DNA of 64,000 nt, from NCBI RefSeq assembly GCF_001411805.1, contig NZ_CP007212.1, forward strand, positions 868,001 through 932,000, read 5' to 3'. Source of the DNA: Burkholderia plantarii (GTDB taxonomy: Bacteria > Pseudomonadota > Gammaproteobacteria > Burkholderiales > Burkholderiaceae). A program made the translations under genes and the position numbers. Shown piece by piece: positions 37,396 to 45,498 of the stretch (the first letter of the stretch is position 1; the number at the start of each line of letters is the position of its first letter). Under the pieces are notes generated by a model. That model had not been told where the DNA came from and ran no database searches. It saw only the letters and a program-made list of their open reading frames with translations.

Positions 37396-38220
37396 TCAGC
37401 TCCTGTCGTCTTCGGTCACGAGGCAGGCCGCGCGCGCATGACCCGGCGCGGGCTCGCGCGAGGGCGCGTCGCGCTCGACGAGCGGATTGACCACCGCGAC
37501 GTCGCTGAACAGCAGCCCGAGGATCGCGGCCTTCGCCACCGCGTGCATCTTGTTCGAGGCGCGCAGCTTCTTCACCGCGTTCGCGACGTGGTAGTTCACC
37601 GTGCTTTCCGCCAGATTCAGGATCGTGGCGATTTCCACCGAGGTCTTGCCTTCCGCGCTCCATAGCAGCACCTCGCGCTCGCGCGCGTTGAGCTGGTGAT
37701 GGACCTCCGGCAGCGTATGCGGCAGCAGCAGCCTGGCCATCGTCGCGTGCGAGATCTGCGAGAGCCATTCGAGGCGCGATTCCTTCGCGTCGAGTTCGAG
37801 CCGGTCGATCGCGGTATGGCTGCGCGCGAAGCTGAACATGCCCATCGCGCCCGACGGATCGCGCGCCGACTGCACCCAGCCATGCCGCAGCCCGTAGGAC
37901 CAGGCCTGCTCCCAGAACGCGCCGCCGTGCGCCGACAGCGCGGGCCACAGGAACGGCAGCGTCGAGCGCATGCCGCGATCGACGGTGGGATCGAGCCGCA
38001 GCAGCGATTGCTCGCGATAGTTGAGCTGCCATTGCATCGGATAATTGTTATGCATATATACCGGCATCCGCGAAAGCGGAATGGGAATTCGCATGCCGAA
38101 CGCACAATATTCAAATCCCAGATTTGCGACAATTTTCGCAATAATGGAAAACGCGTGCGCGGCATCCGTTGCGCGCTCGAGCTGCAACATCACATCTTCT
38201 CGCCAGCTGTCCATCTTCAT
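37396..38220 (-). CDS. LuxR-family quorum-sensing regulator (solo)
   Basis: 274-residue regulator with an N-terminal autoinducer-binding domain and a C-terminal LuxR/NarL HTH. The AHL-pocket residues can be placed: Trp64 and Tyr68 (MQWQLNYRE), Asp77 and Pro78 (RLDPTVDRG), Trp92 (FLWP). The HTH is LNAREREVLLWSAEGKTSVE followed by EIATILNLAESTVNYHVANA. About 30 extra residues follow the HTH, with a Glu/Arg/Ala-rich tail. No luxI is adjacent; a LuxI-like gene sits about 8 kb away in the same island and could be its partner. It lies between the efflux operon and the aromatic cluster, a natural position for a shared regulator. Confidence 0.9.
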   Translation of the reverse strand: MKMDSWREDVMLQLERATDAAHAFSIIAKIVANLGFEYCAFGMRIPIPLSRMPVYMHNNYPMQWQLNYREQSLLRLDPTVDRGMRSTLPFLWPALSAHGGAFWEQAWSYGLRHGWVQSARDPSGAMGMFSFARSHTAIDRLELDAKESRLEWLSQISHATMARLLLPHTLPEVHHQLNAREREVLLWSAEGKTSVEIATILNLAESTVNYHVANAVKKLRASNKMHAVAKAAILGLLFSDVAVVNPLVERDAPSREPAPGHARAACLVTEDDRS

Positions 38221-38504
38221 CCCCGCGGAAAAGCATTTAAAGAAGCGCGCGGAGCCAATTCGGCTGCGGTTTGCAGCTCATGGCACGCAGTCTGTCCCAG
38301 GTGTCTCCCCCAGCTGCCGATTGATAGCGTGGAGCCTATGGAATGATGAATGTGAAGTATCGACAGTATTGCAGATTCAGAAAAATGCGTCGTAATTTTA
38401 TGCTGAATTCGGCATATAAATTTGACGAATTTGAAATTCAAAAATTATTCCCGATTCATAAAAAGACACGGTAAATTCATTCGCGCGGCAGTGGCGATGC
38501 GGGC

Positions 38505-38540
38505 GGCGGATTGGGCGGATTGGGCGGATTGGGCGGATTG
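38505..38540. repeat. Perfect 4 x 9-bp tandem repeat
   Basis: Four consecutive copies of ggcggattg without mismatch. The reverse complement is caatccgcc. It lies in noncoding DNA between luxR and the DAHP synthase gene and could be a variable-number tract. Confidence 0.9.
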
Positions 38541-38781
38541 ACCGGCTGCGGGCGGTTTCGCGCGACGGCGCGCCGCGAGGCGTGCGGGGCAGGGGGTGGC
38601 CCGGGTTGGTCGACGAGCGGTTACCGCGCATCGCGTGATGGACGACGACGGCCTCCATGCCGGCGGCACGGCGGCGGGAAAGCGTGAGGAGGGGCGGCAG
38701 ATGACGAGGCCGCCGGCGGGAGCGGGCGCCCATGACGGCAGGCAGGCGGACTCGGCGCGCCGGGCGGCGCGCGCGAGCGGT

Positions 38782-38810
38782 CCGGGCCCGCGCGCGTTGC
38801 GCGGGCCCGG
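38782..38810 (-). terminator. GC-rich hairpin after DAHP synthase
   Basis: Stem ccgggcccgcgc / gcgcgggcccgg lies directly after the DAHP synthase stop on the minus strand. There is no T-run, so termination is possible but unproven. Confidence 0.45.
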
Positions 38811-38813
38811 CGT

Positions 38814-39896
38814 TCAGGCCGTCGCGAGCCCGCTCGGCTCGGTGCGCGCCAGCTTGCGGCGCTTGCCGGCCGAGCGTGCAAGCTGGGACAGCACCTCCAC
38901 AGTGTCCTCCCACGACAGGCAGGCATCGGTCACGCTCTTGCCGTACTCGAGCCCCTTGCCGTTGCCGAGGTCCTGGCGTCCTTCCATGAGGTTCGATTCG
39001 ATCATCACGCCCGCGATGTAGCGGCTGCCGTCGGCCAGCTGGGCGCCGATGTTGCCGCACACGGCGATCTGGTTGCGATGCTTGCGCGCGCTGTTGGCAT
39101 GGCTCGCGTCCACGAACAGCCGGCCGCGCAGGTTCTCGCTCTCGAGCAGCGAGCCCGTGGCGTTGACGCTGGCCGCGTCGTAGTTCGGCTGCCTGCCGCC
39201 GCGCAGCACGATGTGCGCGTAGGGGTTGCCGGGCGAGACGTTCTTGCAGATCGCGCCGTCGCTGTCGATCGAGATGTGATGGTGCGCGCGCGACGCGCTG
39301 ATCATCGCGTCGGCCGCGATGCGCACGTTGCCGTCGGTGCCGTTCTTGAAGCCCACCGGCATCGCGAGGCTCGACGCCACTTCGCGGTGCGTCTGCGATT
39401 CGGTGGTGCGCGCGCCCACCGCGCCCCAGCTCACGAGGTCCGAGAAATAGCCGTGCGTGAGCGGATCGAGGAACTCGGTGGCGGTCGGCAGCCCCATTTC
39501 GTTGACGTCGCGCAGCAGCGTGCGCGCGATGCCGAGCCCGGTCTCCACGGCGTGGCTGCCGTCGAGCCAGGGGTCGTTGATGAGGCCCTTCCAGCCGGTG
39601 GTGGTACGCGGCTTTTCGAAATACACGCGCATCACGATCTCGAGATCGTCGGCGAGGCGCTGGCGCTGCTCCGCGAGCTTGTGCGCATAGTCGCGCGCCG
39701 CATCGGGATCGTGAATCGAGCAGGGACCGACGATCACGGCGAGCCGGCCGTCGCTGCCTTCGAGGCAGTCGACGATGGCGCGCCGGCCGTTTTCCACCAC
39801 GGTGCGCACGCGCGCCGTGGTGGGGCAGGCCGCGGCGATTTCCGCGGGCGAGGGCAGGCGTCGCGCGGACGACCGGCCGGATGTTGCGCTTTCCAT
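38814..39896 (-). CDS. 3-deoxy-7-phosphoheptulonate (DAHP) synthase, AroF/G/H type, probably feedback-altered
   Basis: First shikimate-pathway enzyme, joining PEP and erythrose 4-phosphate. The 360-residue class I enzyme has IVGPCSIHD, EKPRTTTGWKGLINDP, GARTTESQ and GFKNGTDG, with all catalytic parts intact. At positions I recall as lining the phenylalanine site of E. coli AroG, several residues differ with a constant offset of two: Pro150 is His148, Gln151 is Gly149, Leu175 is Val173, Ser180 is Ala178 and Phe209 is His207. This suggests loss of Phe inhibition. It is divergent from the thioesterase-led operon, fitting a dedicated precursor enzyme rather than the housekeeping copy. Confidence 0.93.
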   Translation of the reverse strand: MESATSGRSSARRLPSPAEIAAACPTTARVRTVVENGRRAIVDCLEGSDGRLAVIVGPCSIHDPDAARDYAHKLAEQRQRLADDLEIVMRVYFEKPRTTTGWKGLINDPWLDGSHAVETGLGIARTLLRDVNEMGLPTATEFLDPLTHGYFSDLVSWGAVGARTTESQTHREVASSLAMPVGFKNGTDGNVRIAADAMISASRAHHHISIDSDGAICKNVSPGNPYAHIVLRGGRQPNYDAASVNATGSLLESENLRGRLFVDASHANSARKHRNQIAVCGNIGAQLADGSRYIAGVMIESNLMEGRQDLGNGKGLEYGKSVTDACLSWEDTVEVLSQLARSAGKRRKLARTEPSGLATA

Positions 39897-40099
39897 GGAC
39901 GCACTCCTTGGCGTGGGCGAAGTTGCTTGGCAATGCGACGTTTATACGAAAGATGGTGCGCAGCAGCAACTAAGAACTTTGCCAGTGGATTGCGATTCGG
40001 GTTCGGCCTTAACGTTCATCCCGTCGATGACAACCGAGCGGCACGCGACGCATCCGGCGCCGCGCGCCAAGACCCTGATCCCACCCTGCGGAGATCCAC
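39897..40099. promoter_or_regulatory. Divergent promoter region of the aromatic cluster
   Basis: 203 bases between the DAHP synthase gene (minus) and the thioesterase operon (plus), with an AT-rich core near 39935-40010. It must drive both arms; no clear lux box or LysR palindrome was assigned. Confidence 0.45.
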
Positions 40100-40510
40100 A
40101 TGAGCAAGCGCCATTACGAAACGCCCATCGTCGTCAAATACCGTGACACCGACTCGATGGGGCACGTGAGCAGCCCGGTCTACTACGACTATCTTCAGCA
40201 TTCCTACCTGAGCTACATGTTCGACCTGCTCGACCTGCCGAAGAGCGAGAAGCTGCCGCACATCATGGTCAAGACGCAGTGCGAGTACGTCACGCCCGCG
40301 CTGTTCGGCGACAAGCTGACGGTCAAGTCGAGCGTCATCAAGTTCGGCACCAAGAGCTTCGAGATCGAGCACCTGATGGAGCGCGACGACAAGACGATCG
40401 TGGCGCGCGGCCTGTCCACCCACGTCATGTTCGACTACGAGACCAACAAGACCACGCCGGTGCCCGAGGAATTCAAGCAGAAGATCATCGGCTACCAGGG
40501 CGAAGTCTGA
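40100..40510 (+). CDS. Hot-dog fold acyl-CoA thioesterase (4HBT type)
   Basis: 136-residue single-domain thioesterase. The active-site pattern of the 4-hydroxybenzoyl-CoA thioesterase class is present: KYRDTDSMGHVSSPVYYDYL, with Asp18 as the likely catalytic acid and His22 following; the usual asparagine after HV is serine. It opens an operon with an acyl-CoA-dehydrogenase-like flavoprotein and a prephenate dehydratase. The same trio of families (TdaD, TdaE, TdaC) is found in the tropodithietic acid cluster of Phaeobacter, so a role in releasing a CoA-bound tropone precursor is a reasonable inference. Confidence 0.88.
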   Translation: MSKRHYETPIVVKYRDTDSMGHVSSPVYYDYLQHSYLSYMFDLLDLPKSEKLPHIMVKTQCEYVTPALFGDKLTVKSSVIKFGTKSFEIEHLMERDDKTIVARGLSTHVMFDYETNKTTPVPEEFKQKIIGYQGEV

Positions 40511-40588
40511 GCGCCGGCCGGCCATCACCACCGAACTCACCCACCGACACCGCAACGGCGCCGCGCGCCGGGCAACTGGAGGCGACCC

Positions 40589-41752
40589 ATGCAACTGGGA
40601 TGGAACGACGAGGAGCGGGAGCTGCACGACCGCTACCGCAAGCTGGGCGCGGAGATCGCGCAGGCCCGCCAGGGCGCCGCGATCGACGCGTTCGATCACG
40701 ACGGCTGGCGCAAGCTGAAGGACGCCGGCCTCTGGCGCATCGCGATTCCGCAGGCGTTCGGCGGCGACGAACGCGGCTGGTGGGCGTTCACGGCCGCGCT
40801 GGAAGGGCTGGCGAGCGGCATCCGCACGCCGGCGCTGGTGCTCTCCGTGATCGCGCAGGCCGGGCTGATCCGCGCCATGACCGGATACGGCAGCCCCGCG
40901 CAGCGCGAGAAGTATTTCGGTGCGCTGCTGCGCGGCGAACTCGGCGTGACCGCGATCGCCGAGCCCACCACCGGCACCGACGTGCGCAGCATCGGCACCG
41001 TGCTGGAACCGCAAGGTGACGGCTACGTGCTGTCCGGCGACAAGTTCAACATCGCCCACGCGCCGGTGGCCGACTTCTCGCTGGTGGTGGCCAAGCTGAC
41101 CGGCGCGGCGCGCGAGGGCGTCACGCTGGTGATGCTCGACAAGGACGCGCCGGGCATCCACGCCGGCCCGCCCGACACGAAGTTCGGCAATCGCGCGCTG
41201 CCCACCGGCCCGATCCGCTACGAGAACACGCCGGTGAGCCGCGAGCAGATCCTCGGCGAGCCGGGTCGCGGCCTGCAGCAGCTGATCGACATCATCTCGC
41301 TCGGACGGCTCTATTACGGCCTGGTCAGCGCCGCGATCGCCGAGCCCTACGTCGAGGAGGCGCTCGACTACGTGGCCGCGCGCACCAGCTTCGGCGAACC
41401 GGTGGCGGCGCACCAGTACGTGCAGAAGCGCGTGGTGGACGCGCGCATCGGCATCGAGCGCACGCGCTGGCTCGCCTACGCCGCGCTCGACCAGCTGCTG
41501 AACCGGCGCGACGGCAGCGTGATGCTCTGCTCGATCGCGAAGCTGGTGGGCGCCAACGACCTGATCGACACGGCGATCAGCCTGGTGCGGCTGCGCGGCA
41601 GCACCGGCTATCACGAGGGCGAGCTGGCGGTGCTGGCGCGCGACGCGCTCGGCTTCGCGAGCGTGGGCGGCACCGAGGAGATGCATCGCAAGAACATCTT
41701 CAACCAGATGCAGCGGCTGCATGCGCGCGCAAACGGAGCGGCGCGCGCCTAG
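40589..41752 (+). CDS. Acyl-CoA dehydrogenase-like flavoprotein lacking the canonical catalytic Glu (TdaE/TrlE-like candidate)
   Basis: 387-residue protein with the full acyl-CoA dehydrogenase fold: N-terminal helices, FAD/substrate region AIAEPTTGTDVRSIG (residues 122-136), SGDKFNIAHAPVADF (149-163) and a C-terminal helical domain with RTSFGEPVAAHQYVQKRV. At the place of the usual YEGT catalytic glutamate it reads SVGGTEEMHRKNI, with Gly360. Ordinary dehydrogenation is therefore doubtful. TdaE and TrlE, flavin dioxygenases of tropone biosynthesis, belong to this superfamily and work without classical dehydrogenation, so this is the best candidate for the ring-oxidising enzyme. An AAC TGG AGG Shine-Dalgarno region precedes the start. 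Confidence 0.85.
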   Translation: MQLGWNDEERELHDRYRKLGAEIAQARQGAAIDAFDHDGWRKLKDAGLWRIAIPQAFGGDERGWWAFTAALEGLASGIRTPALVLSVIAQAGLIRAMTGYGSPAQREKYFGALLRGELGVTAIAEPTTGTDVRSIGTVLEPQGDGYVLSGDKFNIAHAPVADFSLVVAKLTGAAREGVTLVMLDKDAPGIHAGPPDTKFGNRALPTGPIRYENTPVSREQILGEPGRGLQQLIDIISLGRLYYGLVSAAIAEPYVEEALDYVAARTSFGEPVAAHQYVQKRVVDARIGIERTRWLAYAALDQLLNRRDGSVMLCSIAKLVGANDLIDTAISLVRLRGSTGYHEGELAVLARDALGFASVGGTEEMHRKNIFNQMQRLHARANGAARA

Positions 41753-41794
41753 GCGCCGCGGCGATTTCGACGGCGAACCTGGACGGGGGGGAGG

Positions 41795-42952
41795 ATGGAC
41801 GTGCTTTCTGTATCCGTGGCCGATGGCGGCGATCACATCGATCACTGGCGCGACGAGATCGATCGCGTCGACGAGCAACTGGTGGCGCTGATCAACCGGC
41901 GGGCCGGCTATTCGCTCGCGATCGGGCGCGTCAAGGCGCGCAGCGGCGCGGCGACGTTCCAGCCCGAGCGCGAGCGGCAGGTGGTGGAGCGGCTGTGCTC
42001 GCTGAACGGCGGGCCGCTCGCCGACGGGCAGGTGGACGCGATCTGGCAGGCGATCATGCGCGCCAGTCGCGAGTTGCAGACGCACGGCAAGATCGCGTTC
42101 CTCGGGCCGGCCGGCACCTATTCGGAGGACGCGGTGCGTGCCTACTTCGGCGAGGCGGCGGTGCCGTGCCCCGGCGCCTCGATCGACGAGGTGTTCGCCC
42201 GCTTCGTCGGCGGCGAGGTGGAGTTCGCCGTGGTGCCGATCGAGAACTCGACCGAGGGCGCCGTCAATCGCAGCGTCGATCTGCTGCTCGACACCAGCGC
42301 GCCGATCAAGGGCGAGGTGGTGATTCCGGTGCGGCATTGCCTGCTGTCCACCGGCCGCTCGCTGTCGGGCGTGACGCGCGTGTTCGGCCATCCGCAGTCG
42401 CTCGCGCAATGCCGCGACTGGCTCGAACGGATGCTGCCGGGCGCGACGCGGCAGGAGGCGCCGAGCAACGCCGAGGCCGCGCGGCTCGCGGCCGCCGCGC
42501 CGGACAGCGCGGCGATCGCCGCCGCGCATGCCGCCGCGATCTATGGTCTGCGTGTGGTGGCCGAGGACATCCAGGACCATGCCGACAACTGCACGCGCTT
42601 CCTGGTGCTCGGCAACGCGCCCACCGCGGCGACCGGCTTCGACCGCACCACGCTCGCGGTCTATCTCGACCACCAGCCCGGCGCGCTCGCCGACCTGCTC
42701 GCGCCGTTCGGGCGGCGCGGCGTGTCGGTGCTCTGGGTGGACGCGCGGCCGCGCCGCACCAAGCCGTGGCGCTACCGGTTCCTGCTCGACGTGGCCGGCC
42801 ATCGCGACGATCCGCAGCTCGCCGCCGCGCTCGACGAACTCGGCACGGTGGCCGAATCGTGTCGCGTGCTCGGTTCCTATCCGCGCTTCGACAGCGCGTT
42901 CGTGACGGTGGACGCGCTGCGCCCGGCCACTACCGCGGGAGACCTGTCATGA
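41795..42952 (+). CDS. pheA: Chorismate mutase/prephenate dehydratase (PheA) with altered regulatory motifs
   Basis: 385-residue bifunctional enzyme converting chorismate to phenylpyruvate. Domains in order are chorismate mutase (about 15-97, IDRVDEQLVALINRRAGYSL), prephenate dehydratase (98-275, KIAFLGPAGTYSEDAV and the catalytic DNCTRFLVL with Thr267) and an ACT domain (about 284-360). The ACT motifs needed for Phe binding are normally GALV and ESRP; here they are GALA (296-299) and DARP (316-319). The enzyme may thus be insensitive to Phe. It lies in an operon with thioesterase and flavoprotein genes, and its stop overlaps the next start, supporting a specialised-metabolism paralogue. Confidence 0.94.
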   Translation: MDVLSVSVADGGDHIDHWRDEIDRVDEQLVALINRRAGYSLAIGRVKARSGAATFQPERERQVVERLCSLNGGPLADGQVDAIWQAIMRASRELQTHGKIAFLGPAGTYSEDAVRAYFGEAAVPCPGASIDEVFARFVGGEVEFAVVPIENSTEGAVNRSVDLLLDTSAPIKGEVVIPVRHCLLSTGRSLSGVTRVFGHPQSLAQCRDWLERMLPGATRQEAPSNAEAARLAAAAPDSAAIAAAHAAAIYGLRVVAEDIQDHADNCTRFLVLGNAPTAATGFDRTTLAVYLDHQPGALADLLAPFGRRGVSVLWVDARPRRTKPWRYRFLLDVAGHRDDPQLAAALDELGTVAESCRVLGSYPRFDSAFVTVDALRPATTAGDLS

Positions 42953-43791
42953 AGCTCGATCTCGCCCGCGTCCACCAGCGCATCGCGGCCATCGTGCAGG
43001 GCCGCGACGACCGCCTGCTGCTGCTGTTGCAGAGCGAGCCGGCGCGGCTTCGCCAGCCGAGCTTCCAGCAATGGCTGCGCCAGCTCGCGCGCGACTACGA
43101 GGACGACGTCGAGCTGCTCGCCTGCGTCTGCCCGCGGCAGCGGCGCGGCCACGGCGCGGCGGCCGCGCCGGAGGCCGCCGGCCCGCTCGACCAGCTGGCG
43201 CGCACGCTCGCGCTGAATGGCGTGGCCGCCGCGTTCTCGGCGGCCGACCTGGCGCAGGACGCCGAACTGGCCGCGCAGGCGGCCTGGGCGATCCGCTGGA
43301 ATTTCGAGGCGGGGATGCTGAGCGACCTGCAGGCCGGCAACCTGAAGCCGCCGTCGCGGATGGTGGCGCCGCGGCGCGCCGGCACGGGGGCGGGGCCGGG
43401 GCTGCTGCCCGGCATCATCGTGCCGCCCGGCGTCGCGCGCCATGCCGCGCTCGGGCGCGCCTACGGGCAGACGGTGGCCTCGGCGCAGGCGCTGGTGGTC
43501 GACCTGACCTATCGGCCGGGGCTCGCGCAGCACGGCCATGCGCTCGCGCGCTACTTCGGCGACGCGGTGCGCGATGACATCACGCACGTGGTCGGTGCGC
43601 TGCTCGACGCCACGCCGGGCAGCACGCTGCCGCATCGTCCCGACGAAGCCGGGGCGGACGGCGCCTACGAATGGTCGACGCACAACATCGACATGGTCGA
43701 GGCCACGCTCGACGTGCTCGCGAACGCCGTGCGCGAGCGCCGCGTGGTGCTCGCCACGCGGCCGCGCGCGTCGCTGTGGCAGCGCCTGTGA
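42949..43791 (+). CDS. Unrecognised 280-residue protein of the aromatic cluster
   Basis: Not recognised. The reading is secure because its start overlaps the pheA stop (ATGA) and its stop overlaps the aroK start (GTGA). It is soluble, helix-rich and Ala/Arg-rich, with no signal peptide or membrane segment. Notable stretches are DDRLLLLLQSEPARLRQPSF (19-38), LLACVCPRQRRG (cysteines), GLLPGIIVPPGVARHAALG in the middle, and the C-terminal EWSTHNIDMVEATLDVLANA. The histidine-containing segments could form an active site. Tight coupling to pheA and aroK implies a role in the same pathway, possibly an unusual step, but no function can be read. Confidence 0.75.
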   Translation: MKLDLARVHQRIAAIVQGRDDRLLLLLQSEPARLRQPSFQQWLRQLARDYEDDVELLACVCPRQRRGHGAAAAPEAAGPLDQLARTLALNGVAAAFSAADLAQDAELAAQAAWAIRWNFEAGMLSDLQAGNLKPPSRMVAPRRAGTGAGPGLLPGIIVPPGVARHAALGRAYGQTVASAQALVVDLTYRPGLAQHGHALARYFGDAVRDDITHVVGALLDATPGSTLPHRPDEAGADGAYEWSTHNIDMVEATLDVLANAVRERRVVLATRPRASLWQRL

Positions 43792-44378
43792 GCGCGGCGA
43801 CGCCACCGGCCGGCGCGTCCGCGAGCGCCGGCCTCGATCGCGGGATCTTCCTGGTCGGCATGATGGGGGCCGGCAAGACCACCATCGGCCAGTGCATCGG
43901 CAGCCTGCTCGGCGGCGAGTTTCTCGATGCCGACTGGGAGCTGGAGCGGCGTACGGGCAGGACCATCGAGGCGCTGTTCGGCGAGGGCGAGGCGGCGTTC
44001 CGGCTGCGCGAGGCCGAACTGCTCGACGAACTCACGCGGCGCAGCGGCATCGTGCTGGCCACGGGCGGCGGCGCCGTGCTGCGTGCCGACAATCGCGCGG
44101 CCCTGGGCGGGCGCGGCTTCGTGGTCTACCTGCACGCGGCGCCCGCGCGGCTGTGGGAGCGCGCGCGCGTGCAGGGCGGGCGGCCGCTGCTGCGCGTCGC
44201 CGATCCGCTGCAGCGGCTCACCGAGCTGTACGCGCAGCGCGATCCGCTGTATCGCGAGTGCGCGGATCTGGTGCTGGAGACGGCCGGCGCGACGCCGATG
44301 GAACTGGCCGACCTGGTGGTGGCCTCGATCGCGCGCGTGGTGGAGGAGATGGGGCTGGCCGGGCCCGGCGCGGCGTAG
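43788..44378 (+). CDS. aroK: Shikimate kinase (cluster paralogue)
   Basis: 196-residue P-loop kinase that phosphorylates shikimate. Motifs are Walker A GMMGAGKTT (near residues 25-33), the shikimate-binding DADWELERRTG, GEGEAAFRLREAELL and the ATGGGAV glycine triplet. The GTG at 43788 is chosen because it overlaps the previous stop (GTGA) and gives the family N-terminus after a 20-residue Ala/Pro-rich lead. A housekeeping aroK normally sits with aroB; this one is embedded with PheA and DAHP synthase, so it probably boosts flux for the cluster. A terminator-like hairpin follows. Confidence 0.92.
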   Translation: MSAATPPAGASASAGLDRGIFLVGMMGAGKTTIGQCIGSLLGGEFLDADWELERRTGRTIEALFGEGEAAFRLREAELLDELTRRSGIVLATGGGAVLRADNRAALGGRGFVVYLHAAPARLWERARVQGGRPLLRVADPLQRLTELYAQRDPLYRECADLVLETAGATPMELADLVVASIARVVEEMGLAGPGAA

Positions 44379-44431
44379 CCGCGACGGTCCGGGGCCCACG
44401 GAGGAGACCCCCGGCCCGGCGCCGGACGCAT

Positions 44432-44456
44432 GCCGGCCATCGACCGGCCGTTTTTT
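44432..44456 (+). terminator. Intrinsic terminator of the aromatic operon
   Basis: Short GC stem (gccgg / ccggc) is followed by six T, 54 bases after the aroK stop. Confidence 0.6.
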
Positions 44457-44663
44457 CATACTACAATTGCCCCCGCGATAGCCGGGCGGCACCGGCGGCA
44501 AGCGGCAATCCCGTCGCCGGCTTCGGCAAGCACAGCCGGGCGGCCCGCGCCCGCGGTCCCGGGGGCTATCGCCCGACTCCGGGGCATCATGGCTTCGGCC
44601 ACTCCAACGGAACCGCGCCGGCCGCCATGCGAGCCGTCGGCGCCCTCTCTTCCACACTTCACC

Positions 44664-45380
44664 ATGAACGTAACCACATCGGACGATTGCACGGGGATCG
44701 CGGCCAATCACCCGTTCGCCAAACACTTCATCGTGTTCACCTATCGGGATGGCGCGTACTCGACGATTCCGAACAACTTCTTCAAGAACTGGCTCGACGA
44801 GGAAGCCACGGCGGGCACCTTCCACATCGGCCGCGGCTCGGGCCTCGGGGTCGGCTCGGTCGCCAAGTACGATCTCGACCAGCAGGCGCTGCGGATCGGC
44901 AAGTTCGTGGCCGGCGGCCTGCGCCTGCGCTTCCTGCTCAACGGCCAGCACGACATCAAGACGATCTCGACCTGCATGTTCAGCGTGTTCGGCGACGGGC
45001 TGCTGAACACGCCCCAGCCGCAGTACGGCGACACCGTTGTCCACAACGACGTGTGGATCGGCGACGAGACGATGGTGCTCGGGGGCAGCGAGATCGAGAG
45101 CGGCTGCGTGATCGGCGCGCGGTCGGTGATTCCGCCGAATTTCCGCACCGAGCCCTACGGCATCTATGTTGGCTCGCCGGCGCGGCTGGTGCGGTTCCGG
45201 TTCCCGGAGCGCGTGCGCGAGAGCCTGCTCGAACTGGCGTGGTGGGACATGCCGCTGCAATGGATCAAGGCCAACAACGAGGCGTTCATGGTCGACCTGA
45301 CCGAGGACGAGGGCAGGGCGCTCGAAGTGCTGGCCGAGCTGAAGCGGGCCAAGGCTGGCGCGCAGAAGGCCGGGCAGTAG
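44664..45380 (+). CDS. CatB-like (xenobiotic acyltransferase) hexapeptide O-acetyltransferase
   Basis: 238-residue left-handed beta-helix acyltransferase of the type B chloramphenicol/streptogramin acetyltransferase group. It has the family start (ANHPFAKHFIVFTYRDGAYS), the loop with KTISTCMFSVFGDG, and hexapeptide repeats (VHNDVWIGDETMVLGGSEIE, then SGCVIGARSVIPPNFRTEPY) with a likely catalytic His in GDTVVHNDVWIG. The ATG at 44664 is preferred; an in-frame ATG at 44589 would add 25 residues without homology. It follows the operon after a terminator. It could modify the cluster product or provide self-protection. Confidence 0.85.
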   Translation: MNVTTSDDCTGIAANHPFAKHFIVFTYRDGAYSTIPNNFFKNWLDEEATAGTFHIGRGSGLGVGSVAKYDLDQQALRIGKFVAGGLRLRFLLNGQHDIKTISTCMFSVFGDGLLNTPQPQYGDTVVHNDVWIGDETMVLGGSEIESGCVIGARSVIPPNFRTEPYGIYVGSPARLVRFRFPERVRESLLELAWWDMPLQWIKANNEAFMVDLTEDEGRALEVLAELKRAKAGAQKAGQ

Positions 45381-45498
45381 ACGGCGTGAGGTGATGCCGG
45401 CGTCGCGGCCGGGTCCGATCGCGGGGCGGGGGCGGATTGGCCGCCGTGTGCGGTGCCGCTCGCGCATCGTTCATGCGCGGCCGCCGTTCAACCGCAGT

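Larger units (their letters stand above)
38221..38813. other. Intergenic region between luxR and DAHP synthase
   Basis: About 593 bases. The luxR-proximal half (38221-38480) is strikingly AT-rich for this genome and probably holds the luxR promoter. The other half has a short tandem repeat and a GC-rich hairpin. No protein-like frame was recognised. Confidence 0.5.
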
